Shown: piece after piece, positions 28,227-43,200 of the stretch
Layout: every line of letters starts with the position of its first letter
How positions within the stretch are numbered: the stretch's first letter is position 1
Assembly (NCBI GenBank): GCA_003255065.1
Contig: QAOA01006013.1
Coordinates: 1,503,623 to 1,567,622 of the forward strand
Length of the DNA: 64,000 nt
DNA from: Cercis canadensis
Taxonomy: Eukaryota; Streptophyta; Magnoliopsida; Fabales; Fabaceae
Direction of reading: 5' to 3'
Program-made: the position numbers and the translations under genes
Notes under the pieces: generated by a model
Told to the model about the DNA's origin: nothing
Databases searched by the model: none
The model's input: the letters and a program-made list of their open reading frames with translations, nothing else

Positions 28227-31200
28227 TTAGCGACGTCTTTGTGAGAAACTTGGGGATCCACTAGTATAGTTACCTCTGTAATTTCTGCTAGGAGAATCCA
28301 TTGACCCTCTGAAGGAGGGATAAGCAGCTTTTGCTGCTTCTGGCACAGACGCCACAGGAACAGGTTCTCCAAAGCATGCTGTGTTAATGCGTGTCCGCTC
28401 AAGCTCTGCTTGAAGGAACTCAGAGCTACACTGCTGTGCAAGAGCCTGAAATACATATTATACAGTGTTAGAAGGTAATTCTAGAAACATAATTCAACAT
28501 CAGGTGATATATACTAGAGCATTCTAAATGTTTTCCAATCAAGTAGACCATTTTTCTCACTATAGTAAAACTACAAGATCAAAATAAAACTCATTTCCAA
28601 TATGAAATAAAACTTCATCTCTATACAGCTACATCAGATCCAACAACGAACCAAACTAAAAGTGGCCTTCTTCAGTATTCCTCATTTTCTTTTTTTTCTC
28701 TTTTTTGGCTGATCACCAAACTAAACTAGTCAACAATCTACTCGGGCATTCTAAGGAGTTTTGGATGTGTGAAAAGTAAACTACATTATTGAGTTGCTTA
28801 CAATGAGATCATCAGGTGATACAGTCGTCCCTTGCTGTCTATCATCTGCAAGTGCATCTTCACTCCCACGAGTTGGGCGGCGATTATGTCCTGGAGTTTC
28901 TCCACCATCAGTCACACCCTCAGTGGCTTTCTCCAAAAGAAAACCTTGTAAAGACTTCAAGGACTCTCTCGCATCAGATGTAAAATATGGATTTAATATA
29001 GTCTCGAAGTATTCAAGCTGTAGATATACAAGCCAGTTGATCAATCATCTAAGGTAAGAGATGAGTTCATCATAGCAAAATAAACTACTGCAGATAAAGA
29101 CCATGAAATATCCATGATGGTCTATCTTGCATTCTTATGTAATCACAGAAAAATAATCTCATAAAATATAATTTTTCGTAGTTCCTTCTTATTTCCCATC
29201 ATTCCAGGGTTGCAAGGGGCTTTGTTTTCTTCCCACTTTGTCCACACAATATAAAGAAAAGGGCAGCAAAGAACCTCATTTTTAGTCTTCGTAGCATGCA
29301 GAATGAAAAGAGGGGGGAAAAGATGGAGATAAGAGTAGAATGGGAAATTAAAGACCTTCATTTTTATTTAGTGCAGGGTAAGAACAGTGGGGAAGGAGAA
29401 AGCATGGTAAGCAAGAATGGAATGGAAAATTCAACTGTCCCATATTTATATCTCCCTCTTTACCTATGAAGCACCGATAGTATCTGATACTGTTACGACA
29501 CTTTTGTATACATCCTCAAAGACTATCCTACTATTTTTTTGGAGATTTTACCATATCACCTTAGCAGTGGTGTTGCATCGGGATCAGTGTCCCGTATCTG
29601 TGCTTCATGGCTCTTTACTCTTCAATGCAAGCATAATATGATTAGCTACTATTATGTACACCTTAGACCCCAAGAAAACTAAATTAATCATTAATCACCG
29701 ATCATTATGCTCATGGTGCATGATTACAGAAAATAAATTGCACAACATGGCGTTATAATTTACCTCAAGCATGAGCTGACAGAATCCATTTGCATCAAGT
29801 GCCCTCAGATCTTTTGTTTCATTTTCATGAAAAATGCTGATGAACGTATCAATCAGGCCTTCCACAAGAATGCCAAGCGTTTTATCTAAGAGGGGTTTAG
29901 CACCAGCAAAAACCTATGGCAAGAAACAGTTCATCTCAGCAGAGTGATTTTTGGCATTGCTTATATCAGTATTGACCAGATATTATTTTAACATATAAAC
30001 ACAAGTTTCTAAAGTGAGGTCTGCTTGGGAGTAAGTCTCAATGCATCTTCCATGGTTGGTCAACTCATAAGAATTCTAGTATAACACCATTAGAATATAA
30101 TAAGTCAAATAAACAAAAGATTTACACCCCAACGGGCATGCTATAAGTACCTCTGCATGCACAGCTACCAAAGTGTGCAGCAACTCCACGGCTGCATCCC
30201 GCACACCCTGAAAGAAACCAGCATATAAAGGTACTTTTGATTAAGGTAACATTTTCCCAAGAAAAAAAAAGGGAATAAAATAGATAAACCAAAAATTAGA
30301 ACTGTCAGTTGTCACATTTAAAATAACCACTCCTGTCACTAGTTCCTCACTTTAATTGCAGGTGCTGCTCCCCAATGAATGCCAGAATTCAACAGATAAT
30401 TCACGGTAGCAGTTCTGATCAAGTTTGCCTGATGGAAAGACAGGAAATAAGTCAGGTATTGAGCAATAGTGAAAACAAGACTACATGGCATAACTTTTTT
30501 TGACAGGAAAGAGTCATGTTACCAAGAGAAACATTAATATATCCTAGTTGATATACAAATCTTGCCACAAGACAAGTTGGCACTAGAGTAAGACAATCAT
30601 CTAAAAACTTTGTCTTGCAACATTGGTGGTCGGGATGTTTAATCAGGAGACTGGTTTCAAAAGTATATTCTAACAGATAAATTTTCCATAAACTAGTCAT
30701 GAAAAGTTCAAGTCAACTAAAGTAAGTTACTTAAATAATTCCAAAAAATTCCTTGCAGATGAAAGACATCACAAGATCCTGTATATCACATCAATCCCTG
30801 GGTTTTTCTTAAGGTAGGTAGGATGTGAGGGAGGGGAACAATATTTCTCACCACCTTGCAAGTAACTTTCTTGAAGTAAGTTACTCAAATAATTCCAAAA
30901 AATTCCTTACAGATGAAAAACATCACAAGATCTTGTATATCACATAATTTCCTGGGTTCTTCTCAAGGTAGGATGTGAGGGAGGGTCTCATTACCTTTGC
31001 AAAAGTATAATGTTCAAGGACCTTCTCTTCAAGCCCCAAGAAAGACATCGCAAGATCTTGTATATCACTGTCTCCATCATCTTTTCCTCTGAATTAGTAA
31101 GAGGAAAGAGCAAGGCCAGAATGCATTAGTACATACAAAGTGTAAAAGTTCTACAGCACAAGGCAACCAATTACTAGCATAACAGCTGCTACAAGAGAAG

Positions 31201-34200
31201 AAATTTTATCACTTGCAAACCATCCTTTGCAATATAGAACCCCTGTATCACTTGATCAATGTAGCAAAAAATAGCAGTATCACTCAACCCTAATACAAAA
31301 TAATTATTATTTTCAACAAGGGATAGTTCCTGAATTTAACCATCTAAGCAAACTCTATTCAACTCTTAACAGTATTGCATCCTGATGAAGCCACAATATT
31401 GTACTTGCAATGGAAAGCCCTACAGATCTTATTAACACTATTGATATTAAATAAGGGAACAATAATGACAGTACCTGGACTGCACCCAGATGCGTCTGTA
31501 TTTGCCATACAACTCATATGAAAGTTCATCTTTGCAATATCCAATATTACTTAGAACTGTTAATAACTGTTTATGGGGATAAGTAACACCTCCTTGAAGA
31601 TCAGAAGACAGATTTTCTTCTAACTCATGTGAATATCCATTTGGTAAGTGGGATCCTTCTGTGCTTGATCTGTTTTGGCCAAGCTCACTTCCAATACGCT
31701 CTAAATTACCTGAAAAATCAACCACAGAAGCAAACTATGTAACTGGAGACATATGTAGGTACCCCTAGACTTTTTTTTTTCTTTTAACTATCATTACTTT
31801 CTTTTCCTTTTTATTTTTATACCCACGAAAATATGCTACTGGAGGTAAAATCAGGCCAACTCATCCAACATACCCGCAAAATCCAGGAAACAGTTTAAAA
31901 ATGCAAGTCTCACAGCATCCTGAATTTCTTCAAGTTGCACAAATATATCCTCTGACTTTGCTGCTTCATTCCTTAAAGACTGAATCATCCTGAAGAAATA
32001 ATTATTGAACTGCTAAGACAAGTTATTTTGGACAAGAAATACTAAAACAATCGTGAAATAACTTATTTTTGGGACCAGGGTGGGGATCAAGAAATTTATT
32101 GTTTACTGCAAACACTTGTCTCTTACTACACATATGAACATCATAGACATCAAGTAATCAGTCTCAAATCCAGTCTACCAAGCATCCTGCCTACCTATTG
32201 GCCAAAAATTTTTTTTAAAAAGAATACTGTCTACCTAGAGTAGTTTTTGCGAGTTAAAACTTGTAGCCACTTGACATTGACAAGTTTGTAAAGATTGAAC
32301 AAGGACATGGATGCTGGAGATGGCAATATTAACTGTGTTTCGAAAACATTGAGGTGAAAATTCTTTTAATAAAGAGCTTGGAATATTATTTATTTATTTT
32401 CTCAATAAGCAGTTGCAAGAAGTAATTTTTGACACTGCAAGAAACAGCACTTTACTTCCTGCTATCCCTCTAGAATTTTGAACTCAATAATTTTCAGGTT
32501 TTTTTTTTTTCCCTTCATTTAGGTCCAGCACTAGACAGCAGAGTCCTGCAGTAATTTTCTTTCTTTATTTTATGCTATTCTGCAGCAATTTGTCAAGTAG
32601 TTTTTAAACAGAACCCAGGACCTTCCAAGAAAAGGTTTACAGCCTCCTCATCTGCATTATAATGAGTTGCCTAAAAATAAGTTCTTCTAATCTTCTTTAA
32701 CGTGAGTCTGAGTCTTTTTATCTAAAAACAACGTGAATCTGAGTCTGACATTCTTTTACCTTTCAACATGAATCTCTACAACCAAACAATTCAAAATTCA
32801 GGCATCACAATTCTCAACATCACAAAACCTATGCTGTGGCTGAGCATCTCCAAGTCTTATCCTTCAAAACCAAACTAAGCTTAATGGTCTGATATATTAA
32901 AATTTTCAAAATCAAGAGATGAGATTATCATGGGGCAGGTTTCTTATATAAATAAATGACTCATATATGAAAAATACAAAATCTGCAACTTTCGTTCACA
33001 AAAATTATACCAGATCCATTACATTGCTAATTAGACTTACAAATTGATCTGATCCATTGCTGAAGCCAAAACTGAACGGAATGCTATAGGCATGTATGAG
33101 ATTGCATATGGGGATTTGTTCCTTTCCAGAATTGATACAGTAGCCCATGTCTCATCTTTTGAAATTTCTTCAGCTGATGCTCGCATCCAGGAGCAAAGCC
33201 TCAGAATGTAAATCTTTACAATCTCAGAGTGAAGTGACCGCAGAGCACCCACTGAAACAACCAGAAAGACAAGCACTCAGAATCTTAACCAATATCAGTA
33301 AGTTTGAGATTCAAAAACTTAATACCAGCTATTGGAGGAGCTGCTTCCTTCACTTCAAATGCAACACACGCTCTAGATATATCTTCTACAGCATCACTCA
33401 TGTATGACCTTAGGACATTTGATTCTTCTAGATCACTAAAAGTGTTAGTAACCTGCACCAATGGCAGACCATCAGGAAATTTCTACATACACTATTGGAC
33501 ATAGAGATGTTGATCTAAATACATCTCTAAATGAGCAGTTGTGTTTTTGGTATGAAGGTAGCCCCATGATCTGATATATTTACATACAAACAAGTTCCAA
33601 GTGTAACAACTAGGAATAGTACACACACACACACATAGAGAGAGAGAGAGGCTTCAGCCTATATGAGCTAGACCTTGAAAAAGAAGATAGCTACATGAGT
33701 ATACCTGCAGTACTGGATAATCAAGTTATCTAGATTAAATTTACAAGATTAAAGAATCAATACCCCTAAAAGAACTGGGTCAGACTCATAGCAAAGGGCA
33801 TAAAAAAGATGATCCAATCCAGAGTCGAAGGATGACAATACCAATCCATTTCTCATAGTACAGCTACCCAGTCCCCTCTTGAGAATCTTTTTTGTTAAAC
33901 AATTACACTTTGTGTTCGATAAATTCATATCAAACTTATCACTTCCTTATAGCCATAGAAAAGTTAAGATAAATCTAAACAGGAAAAATTGCCAAAAATC
34001 ATCTAAAAAATCACAAAATAATTCAATCAAACAGAGTAAAATATTAACAGGTGAAAAATAACAATCAAACTAATATAATTGTATTGGAAAACTCATCTTT
34101 CAAGCCATTGATACTACAAAGACACTGCAAGGTTTGAAAACTATATTTTTCAGTGAAAAATGAAAAAGAAATGGTCAAGCAAGCACAATTACCTTGACTC

Positions 34201-37200
34201 CATACAGCGATACTGTGCTGCATATCATTGCCGCAACTTCATCAAGAGAATGACCTGAGTATTTCCCGTCTCCAATTTTTTCTTCAGTTTTATTTGCTGA
34301 ACTATTGGCATTTGATTCTGTAGTAACTTGGGACGACTGGAAAAGAAAATACAGAAGAAAGAAGACCCACAAAAATGTGACAGATGTAATTGCCCACAAA
34401 AACTTGAAGAAAATACACAACATTAAAATTAAATATTTGAAATAACAACTAGAAACCAAGATTGTTATCGTTATTTATTAACTAGGGTCTTGGCACGCAC
34501 ATACATGCATGTCAATTCCCTTTTCTTATTTTCATTTGAGTTTTGAAGTTATTCGAGAAATTGTAACATGCATCTTCCTATTTTATACGAGTATATTTCT
34601 GTGAGTGGTTAACAATGGAAAGAAATCTTTCTCTTCTCTTTCAATAATTATATACACAGGATGGTGGCAACACTGGAGACTAATGCCATTGCAACTACAG
34701 TGAAAATTGTACGGGAGAATAGGCTAAGTTGTATATCTATTCCAAAATTCAACGAGTTCAAGTAGGAACCTTCCCTGAAAAACAGAAAGGCTTGAAGAAA
34801 TACAATTCTCTTTATCTCATTTCTAATTTTCTATTGGGGAATAAGCAAAAATCTAGACAATTTATAAATGAAAGACAGTGGTAGTTGATAAAACATATAC
34901 ACAATAAGATTAGCAGTCTCTATGTAGAGAATCAAATTCATGAAGGGTAAACAAGAAAAGGGGACCCCAAGTTTCTCCTATTTTCCACTCTAGCTCCACT
35001 AATTTGACTCTCAGAAATGACCTTTTTCAAACTTCTCAGAAAAGAAACAAGATAGGCCATGATTTTTAAATCCTCCAGGCTCTAACCACTATTCTCATCG
35101 GTCTCAATCTCACACATCTCATAACATGTACTGAATGGATATGTAAATTCTATATTGAGAATTTGAATTGTATGAGCTGAAAAGTGTAATATCTGAAGCA
35201 GAGTTGAATAAGCCTTTTAATGTCTACCCATTTAGTCAAGCAGAAGATTGTTTTTAAAAGTTATGAAGCTTTCCTTTTGACAAGTTATATGCAATAAGTA
35301 AACAAATGTTCATAGCAAGGGCCACACTTTGGCAGGATCTTTCTTTTAATAAAATAAGAATTCATATAATAATATTTTGGTAGGTTCTTGGGTCATGAAA
35401 ATAATGGGAATGAATTATGCCTCTGTAGCTCAAGCCCAAGTAAAGGCAAGGAATTCTTCCCCCACCCCTTCTTTTCTAGGTAACTCATTACGCTTTTTTT
35501 TTTTTTTTTTTTNNNNNNNNNNNNTTTTTTTTTTTTTTTTTAATGAGTAACAGAATGCTATTTAAAAAGCCCTCATCATGCCTTATTTTAACAAGCCTTT
35601 CAACTCTATACAGTTCAGAATCTCATTATTTCTCTTCAAAAGACCACTATCTTTATGTTCTTTAAAGGAGACATCAACGACCACTTCCCTCTAATAAAAA
35701 ATAATAAAAACAAAAAATAAGTAAATTCCATGGACCTCCCTAGGTTATGGTGAAATACACTTCCCTAAACTAAAATTCACTAGTATAACATTACTGTTGG
35801 ATTAAAGTCCCTAAATGCATAGTTTCCTCTTATTCTTCTACCCATAGTCCTAATGTTAACAAAGTAACACAACAAAGAAAGGGAAGTTCAGAATACCTTC
35901 GCAAAATATACTAATCCAGTCATCATGCTTTTTATCAAGTTCAAAAACAAATTATAAATAAGCCACACATGTATACATCAAAGAAAGGAAGAGTTATAAT
36001 ACCTTCGCAAATTTTCCACTGAAAACAGAAAGTGCAACTTTCCAGAAGGCTGGTATGTGATGAATGATTACAGCAGTTAATCTGTGGATATACCTTCCTC
36101 TAAGAGCGTCAACTTGCTCACCAGTCAAATCTACTGGATTAGATTGGACCGAATGATTGATATTACCAAGAGTCGCAGACTTGTTCATATCTGACTGACA
36201 ATGGTTATAAAAAGAATATTAAAAAGAAAAAACTTCAACCAATTTGGGCAACTAACTTGCAAACATTACAAGAGAAGATGCTTTCTATCAACTGCACCTA
36301 CAGATTGACTTAATTCTTGTTGAATCTGCCTCCATCTGGCATCAGAAAGGGCCCTTTCACGCAACTCATTATGCAACGCTTCCATTCTTGCTTCGTGGTC
36401 AAAAGTACACTTCTCAAGTAAACCACGAATTCTCTGATTCTGCAAAGAAACAAACAAGTGGATTGGGCAATTTGGTCTTAAATCTTCAGAAGGAATAAAG
36501 CTCAGTTTGGCCTTTTTCATTTGTTTTCTGGTTCATTTAGTTTATTTCACTTAAAGGAGACAGGGGAAGTAAAAATTAAAAATATACTGTCTTACAAAAC
36601 AACTCTAAAATAAAATTTCAATCAGCACCATCCAAACAACTGGCATCTACTTATCCTGACTCCTTAGCACGGTTGAGTATACAGTTAAAACAACTCTAGC
36701 AGTTCCCTAAATTAAAGAAGATATTCCAAACAAGTAGAATAGATTGGAACTTTCTAACCTGAATATTCAAATAATGCCATACTGGATCTGACTCAGATTC
36801 CAGTTCCAACAATAACCTCACAGTATTCTCAAGCTACAAGAAGCAATAAATAAGTGTTAGAATCACCCCAAAATATAGAATACAAACTATAAATAAAACA
36901 AACAAAACGGTCATTGCAACCAGTCTCCCACGTATCACCATGTTACTAACATATAAAGTCACCCATAACCAGTCCACTGGTCTTTGTTGCTGTGATGACA
37001 GCTAGGAAATGCTTATGTCATGCAAATAACAAAATGATAGGCATGAAGCTAGGATGTAGAAAGAATCATAAATAACATTAATCATCACAAACCAAAATAC
37101 TGTATTTTCAAATGCAACCTTGCATGCATGTCAACACTTATTTTCAACCAACCATGACTGCAAAAACGAATAAATTGAAGACTTACATTTGTTAGATCTA

Positions 37201-40200
37201 TTTGTGGATCTTCCATAGACTTGTACAGCATAGATTTGAACTCATGCATCACTTTCTCAACCTCTTCAAGAACACGTTTCAGAATCCCCACCTGAATCTG
37301 AATCATAACCACACCAATGAATTCCAATCTTATTTTTGGCCCCTTGATTAACTTCATTGAGTAGCACATGACAAAGCAAATGGTTCAAAAAGCTAGAGAA
37401 TCCCCACAAACACAATATGACCCAATAAATGATTAAATGGAAGGAACTATTTATGAATCAATCTTGAGAACAAACTTCTCTAAATGTAAACTTGATTACC
37501 CATGAAAAAACTGTAGATAATCCTGAACTAAGACCTAGGGCATTTGCTTTCTCTTGACAAGTAAAACATGTGGAGACCTTTCCTAAATAGAATAAAATTC
37601 CACTAAAGAAATAAGATGTGCTACTAATATGGTCCATGAAAAAGGCATCAGACTACCATTTCAATAGAGATACACTTGAAAACCTAACAACAAATGAGAA
37701 GGGTCAAGAACCACTTGAAACTAAAATGTCAAACTTGCTCCTCATTAGCTAGCTGAGAGGAAAGGAGCACCATCTCACACAGCAAAATTATAACAAGGAC
37801 AATCTATATTTGGAGGGATTCTAATAATTGTTAGGATAATAAAATAATATCAACCATAACAACAATGTATAAAACAGTCATATAGCTTCTTCTTTAATGC
37901 CCAACTTGAGAAAATGTAGCTTACTCTTCAGTCATTTTGGAAAGGAGTGCTTAACTCAAAATTACTAAGAAAGAACTATTCACATGAGTGTTCTTCCAGA
38001 GTAGCTATGATCTTGAAGGCCTCAACTAACTCATGCCATAGATATTTATGAACATTTACCGTGACATACCTAAATATAGGGAAGTTAAAAAGAGTCTATG
38101 GCAAAACTTTGAACGAAAATAAGTAAAACAACTCTAACTAAACACATCTTCAGAATTTGTTTTGACGAAGGATAATCAGCGCTTCAGAAAATCAATAGCC
38201 TCAATCACACGATAGAAAATGATTTTATACATGAGAGGGCAGAGCAATTGACTTAGCCTTCTTGTACTCCCTAACTGCCAAGTCATATTCACCCTTACTA
38301 ATGCTACCACGAATTGTACTTGGCAAGTTGAAAAGTGTCCGAAACCTCTGTAGCATTCCTTGCACAGTCCTTATTTTTTCTGCTTGAGCCTACACAATTC
38401 AGCAAAGGCTCATAAATAAAAGTACTGTGAAATCTAAAATAGCTGCCACAAGGCAATCTAGAATTTACACTCACTAACCTGTCTCTCAAATAAAGGCTCA
38501 AAAGCTCGATTAGCCTGCAAACTGACTCCTTGAATAATATTAAATAAATGGGAAGTCCCAGACCCTTCTGGGTCTTCCTCAATCCGTTTTAGCTTTGATT
38601 CAATATCTGTAAAACAACAATATGCTTCACATTAGAATGAACAGATACTCCTAGTTAACGACACTTTAAAAGTTTACATTTTACCCATGAACATGCACAT
38701 ATATGAAAAAAGAAAGAGAAAGAACTTGAGCACGACAGGACTACATGTTGTGCAAGAATGATAGCTGGCTTCTAGATATTAAAATTGGGGTTGAAATACC
38801 ATCCAAAAAGGAAAACCCCATACCATCAATTGTGGTTTTGCAAGAGACAAAGCAGTCAAAGTTGTCCTTAACCAGCTGCTTTCTCTGTTGATTACGAGTT
38901 TTGAAATCAGTTTTCAAAGCAAGGGCACCAGCCTCCAGCTCTGCAGCACTTGTATCTTGGTGTATCCGTGATAAAAACAGCTTTGCATCAAAGTTCTCCG
39001 AAAAATACAACAATTTCTCTGAATAATTGCATCAAAGATGCTATCAACCACATGAACACTTAAGAAGCACATGATCAGAAACCAAAAGGAGAATTAGAAT
39101 ATAGAATCAAGGTGAGACAAGTTTTCCAGGCAATCTAAACAACAACCAATTACATACTTATATAAAGTAAAACTTGTTTACTAAGTATAATTAAACAACT
39201 TATGTAGCTTTTAATATTGTGAATTATTATGATATCAAATATTGTTTTTATCTTTATGGCTGGCCACTATTTAAGGTAGTCTCCCTCGTGTTGACATGTA
39301 GCGGGATTGGAAAAGCTTTAATACTGCACTGACGCATTCTCTTATTTCCTCTTTTTTTCTTTCTCTGTGTTCTTTTTTTGGATAAAAAAAGGATTTTTAT
39401 TTGAAAGATAGGAAAGAGCAGCACAAATTGAGGGGATCAGACATCCTCTCAACAGTCACAAACAGAATAGAACCAAGGTCAAAAAGGAAAGGAAATGTTG
39501 CTTTAAAACAAGAAAGCTCTCCTATTCCACTGCAAGTTGGAAAGAGGCACCCCTCTGAAAAACCATTAGCTGATCACAACAAGTTTATCCCAGAGAATAG
39601 GCAGTGGTAGAAAAATATCCTCGAATATTCTGGTATTTCTCTCAAACCAAACAATAGCAAATATTGCATGATGCAATAGAACCTTGCCCTTTCCATATTT
39701 ACTAATGTATCCTTCTTTCTAATAAAATTGGCCTTAAAAATTTATTAGTGTATTTTACATTTTTACAATCTATATTTTTTAACATTATCCATTACTAAAT
39801 TGCTCTTAGAATTATATATGAAAATTATCATCTACTTTGGATAATTTAAGTTTGTCTAAATAACAATTATGCAAAAAATCTATATAAAACAATAAATTAA
39901 ATATGAAAACTAATTTATGCTGCCCTTTCTTTTATAAAAGAAGAAATTCAATAAGACAAGGAAGGAGGAAATTAATTATTTAATTCTATCAAATGTTTAT
40001 CGTAGTAATACTATTAATTATTTATTTTAGATTTATTGATTTTATAATAAATGAATCTAATTCTCTGTTGAGAATCCAGAGTATTCCATGAAACATTTAA
40101 AAATAAAAATTCTATTAGAAGACTGAAAACTCAGCTTCTAGGGCAATATACAGGTTTTTTTCCCAACTTAGTTCAAATGGACCCTCAAGAAACTTGAGTC

Positions 40201-43200
40201 CCATATAATACACAAAACAATCAACCAGGGACAGTAGATTAATAACCAAATGTCATAACATTTTCAAAACATAGTCACAATTGATATTAGTATAATAAAT
40301 GCAAAAGAATGCTTCAGTTGTCCTACTTCATTGTAAGTGCACTGCTTTGATATTTATTTTCTCTTAATAAAACTTTGTCACAAAAGGCATGATTTGCAAA
40401 AATTCTAACACTCTGAGAGAAGAAAAGATGACACAATAAAGTAACTGACTTAAATTAAGTAACTATGCGACACAATATATAAAATGCAAAAAAAAAATAA
40501 AAAATACCGCGTAGTCTGCCATCCAAAATATCCTTGTCAGGGTCTCTATCTGAAGACTCAGTTATCAACCTTAACGTTTTGTTGTCAATAATCCTGTGAG
40601 TACCAATTAAGGACAAGGGTTAAGCCCTCTGAAAACAAAGAAATGTGACAAAAATGCCAACTATAAAGTCTTTTAACACAAGGAATAGACAGAACAGTGC
40701 ATCTGCAATCCAAAATAAGAATGAAAATGAAGTTTACCCCAACCCCAGTGGATCAACACATTCCAAGCCACGAGGGAATGACTGTAAGTTGTTGAGCATG
40801 TTTCTACCCAACACTGAAGCTTTTTTTTCAAACTTTTGTGCTACTGGTGCAGTTCTTGTTTCCCTCATCTCACGGACCCTACGAGCAAGCTGTCAAAGAA
40901 GCCTTACTACATTAAATTAAGCACAAGATTCATAACAACTTTTACTAAATGCACTTAATATTCTAATGAAAGAAATCCCTTTTTTTGTTTGTTGATCTAA
41001 TGGAAGAAATTTAATATGAATGAAGCACCTATCTTTCCTTCCTTCAAGTCCATGATGAATAACATTTTCTACAAGGTTCCGTAGCATATGAAATATCAAG
41101 AAAAGGCACTCAAAGATGAAAAGCTAAAAACAAGAAAGAACGTCAAATAACAGCCCACATATAGCACAAGAAACAAGAGACACCCACACATCCAATCCCC
41201 TTCCATTAAACAATAGATACACTCCTCCAAAACTCCAAGATATTTTGCTTAGGGTGATTTCAGCCTAATAGCATTGACATCACTGATAGGCTGTGAGAAG
41301 TAATTAATTATTCAATCCAAGTTACCAGTGTGTACATTACTCGAGCACTTTTAGCTTTCCCACTTGTGATTGTTGTTAGCAACAATAAAATAAAACAAAC
41401 CGGCTAGAATGGAGAAAATACAAAATGAATATAATAATCATTAAAGAATAAAATAGAACAGAAAGAATAACGACAATAATTTCTTCATTGCGATTATTCA
41501 CCTTAGGGAAAGAAAAAGAAATTGGCATGCACATGCTTGGGAAAGAGGAAAGGAAATAAATATTTATAATTTTTTAACACTACAACTGTTTTTCAACTTT
41601 GTTCTTTTTATTGTTGGTGGAAAAAGTTGGAAGTTGTAAATTTTCATTGAAGACCTTTCCATTCTACCCCTTTCTGCCTACTTTGAGAAGGAACATGAAA
41701 ATAAGGAAAGATGAGTTCCTTTGTTATGAAGCATCCAAACAAGAGAAACGAAGATTTTTTCCCTTATTTTTCATTCTGCTCCATCCATTTCAACATGTTA
41801 ATACTGAAGTAGTCCAAGAATCTGGATGTATTAGAATTTATAAAACCTATAGATAGGGTTCTCATTCATTTTGGAAAAATTATTTAATAATTTCATGATG
41901 GGTATGCTTAGAGAAAACTAAAGATTAGTCTTCCAAAATACAGCATTACATCCAGCAGAAATCAGAACTATTTGAAGATCTAAATTTTTTTTTATCAAAA
42001 TCCAAATATCCATATTACAACCCTTACTTCTAAAACAAATGTGTATGTGTTATTTTGATAAAAGAAGGATTTTTATAATAGTAAACAGAAAAGAAAGTGC
42101 AAGATAGAGAACAAGATATCCTCCCAAAAACCATGAGAAAGAAACTGAATATCTATCAAAAGAATAAAGATCATAAACATATTAGAGCCTGCAATACTAT
42201 AAAAATCTATGAACAGAACTCCTCTGAACATACCATTTTCATGACACCATAAAGATATAGAGATAGGGTTGGGGTGAAAGGGGGTGCAAAGTACTATTGG
42301 CTAAAAAAGAATCAATGGATAGGAAAAGAGTGACTAAAAGAATGTAGTATGAGTAACTTTGATAGGCTGCTTCTATAATGCATGAAAGACAAACAGTTAC
42401 TACACATTAGTTGCTAGAAAATAAGGGCCAAATTCATGAGCATCCTCTAGTTTATGCTTATGCCATTTCAAATAGGATGTAACTTAAGCCAAAAAAAATG
42501 AAAAAAAGAAAAGGGATGATGGAATAAAACTATGGAAGGAGGAACAAATTTTCCAATGCTATAATACTATTGAAACCTCTATCAATGGGTTATCTTCATC
42601 CTCTCAGATACAATTCAAGATTTTAGTTGTTCTGAAATTCTTATCAAACTAAAAATTAGTCTCTATTGTTGGTTTGCATCCAAATACACACTAGGAAAAC
42701 AAAAAATCCTACTGAGATTGAACTCAATGGAGCAGTCATGAGTACAAAATCCTAATTCCATTTCATTCTTGATTTGCCTGAGCAAATAAACACATTAAGT
42801 AAAACCATATGAACACTTAGAAGAACTAGTATCTCTATATCTGGTTATCTCATAACCCAAATTCTGTTCCATCCATTTCACTGCATTGATAATGTGAAAA
42901 ACTCAAAGCCTTAATCCATTTTACAGTTTGCTAACACAGTTTACCGGCCACATAGAATGTTAGCAGATTACATATAGACAATAGATTGAGGTATTACATA
43001 AGCACTTCTCGAAAAAGTAGGAGAACGAACCCACATCCTAGACATGCATTAATTAGGTGCAGAATTGAGGTCAGCTGGTTAATTGAGTAGTTGAGCTTAG
43101 ATACACAACCATACAAGAAACCAAAATTAATTCAATAAAATTTCGAGGGAAAAATGAAAGCAAGAGATACTCATACACAAGAAACTTGGAAAATTTGTAG

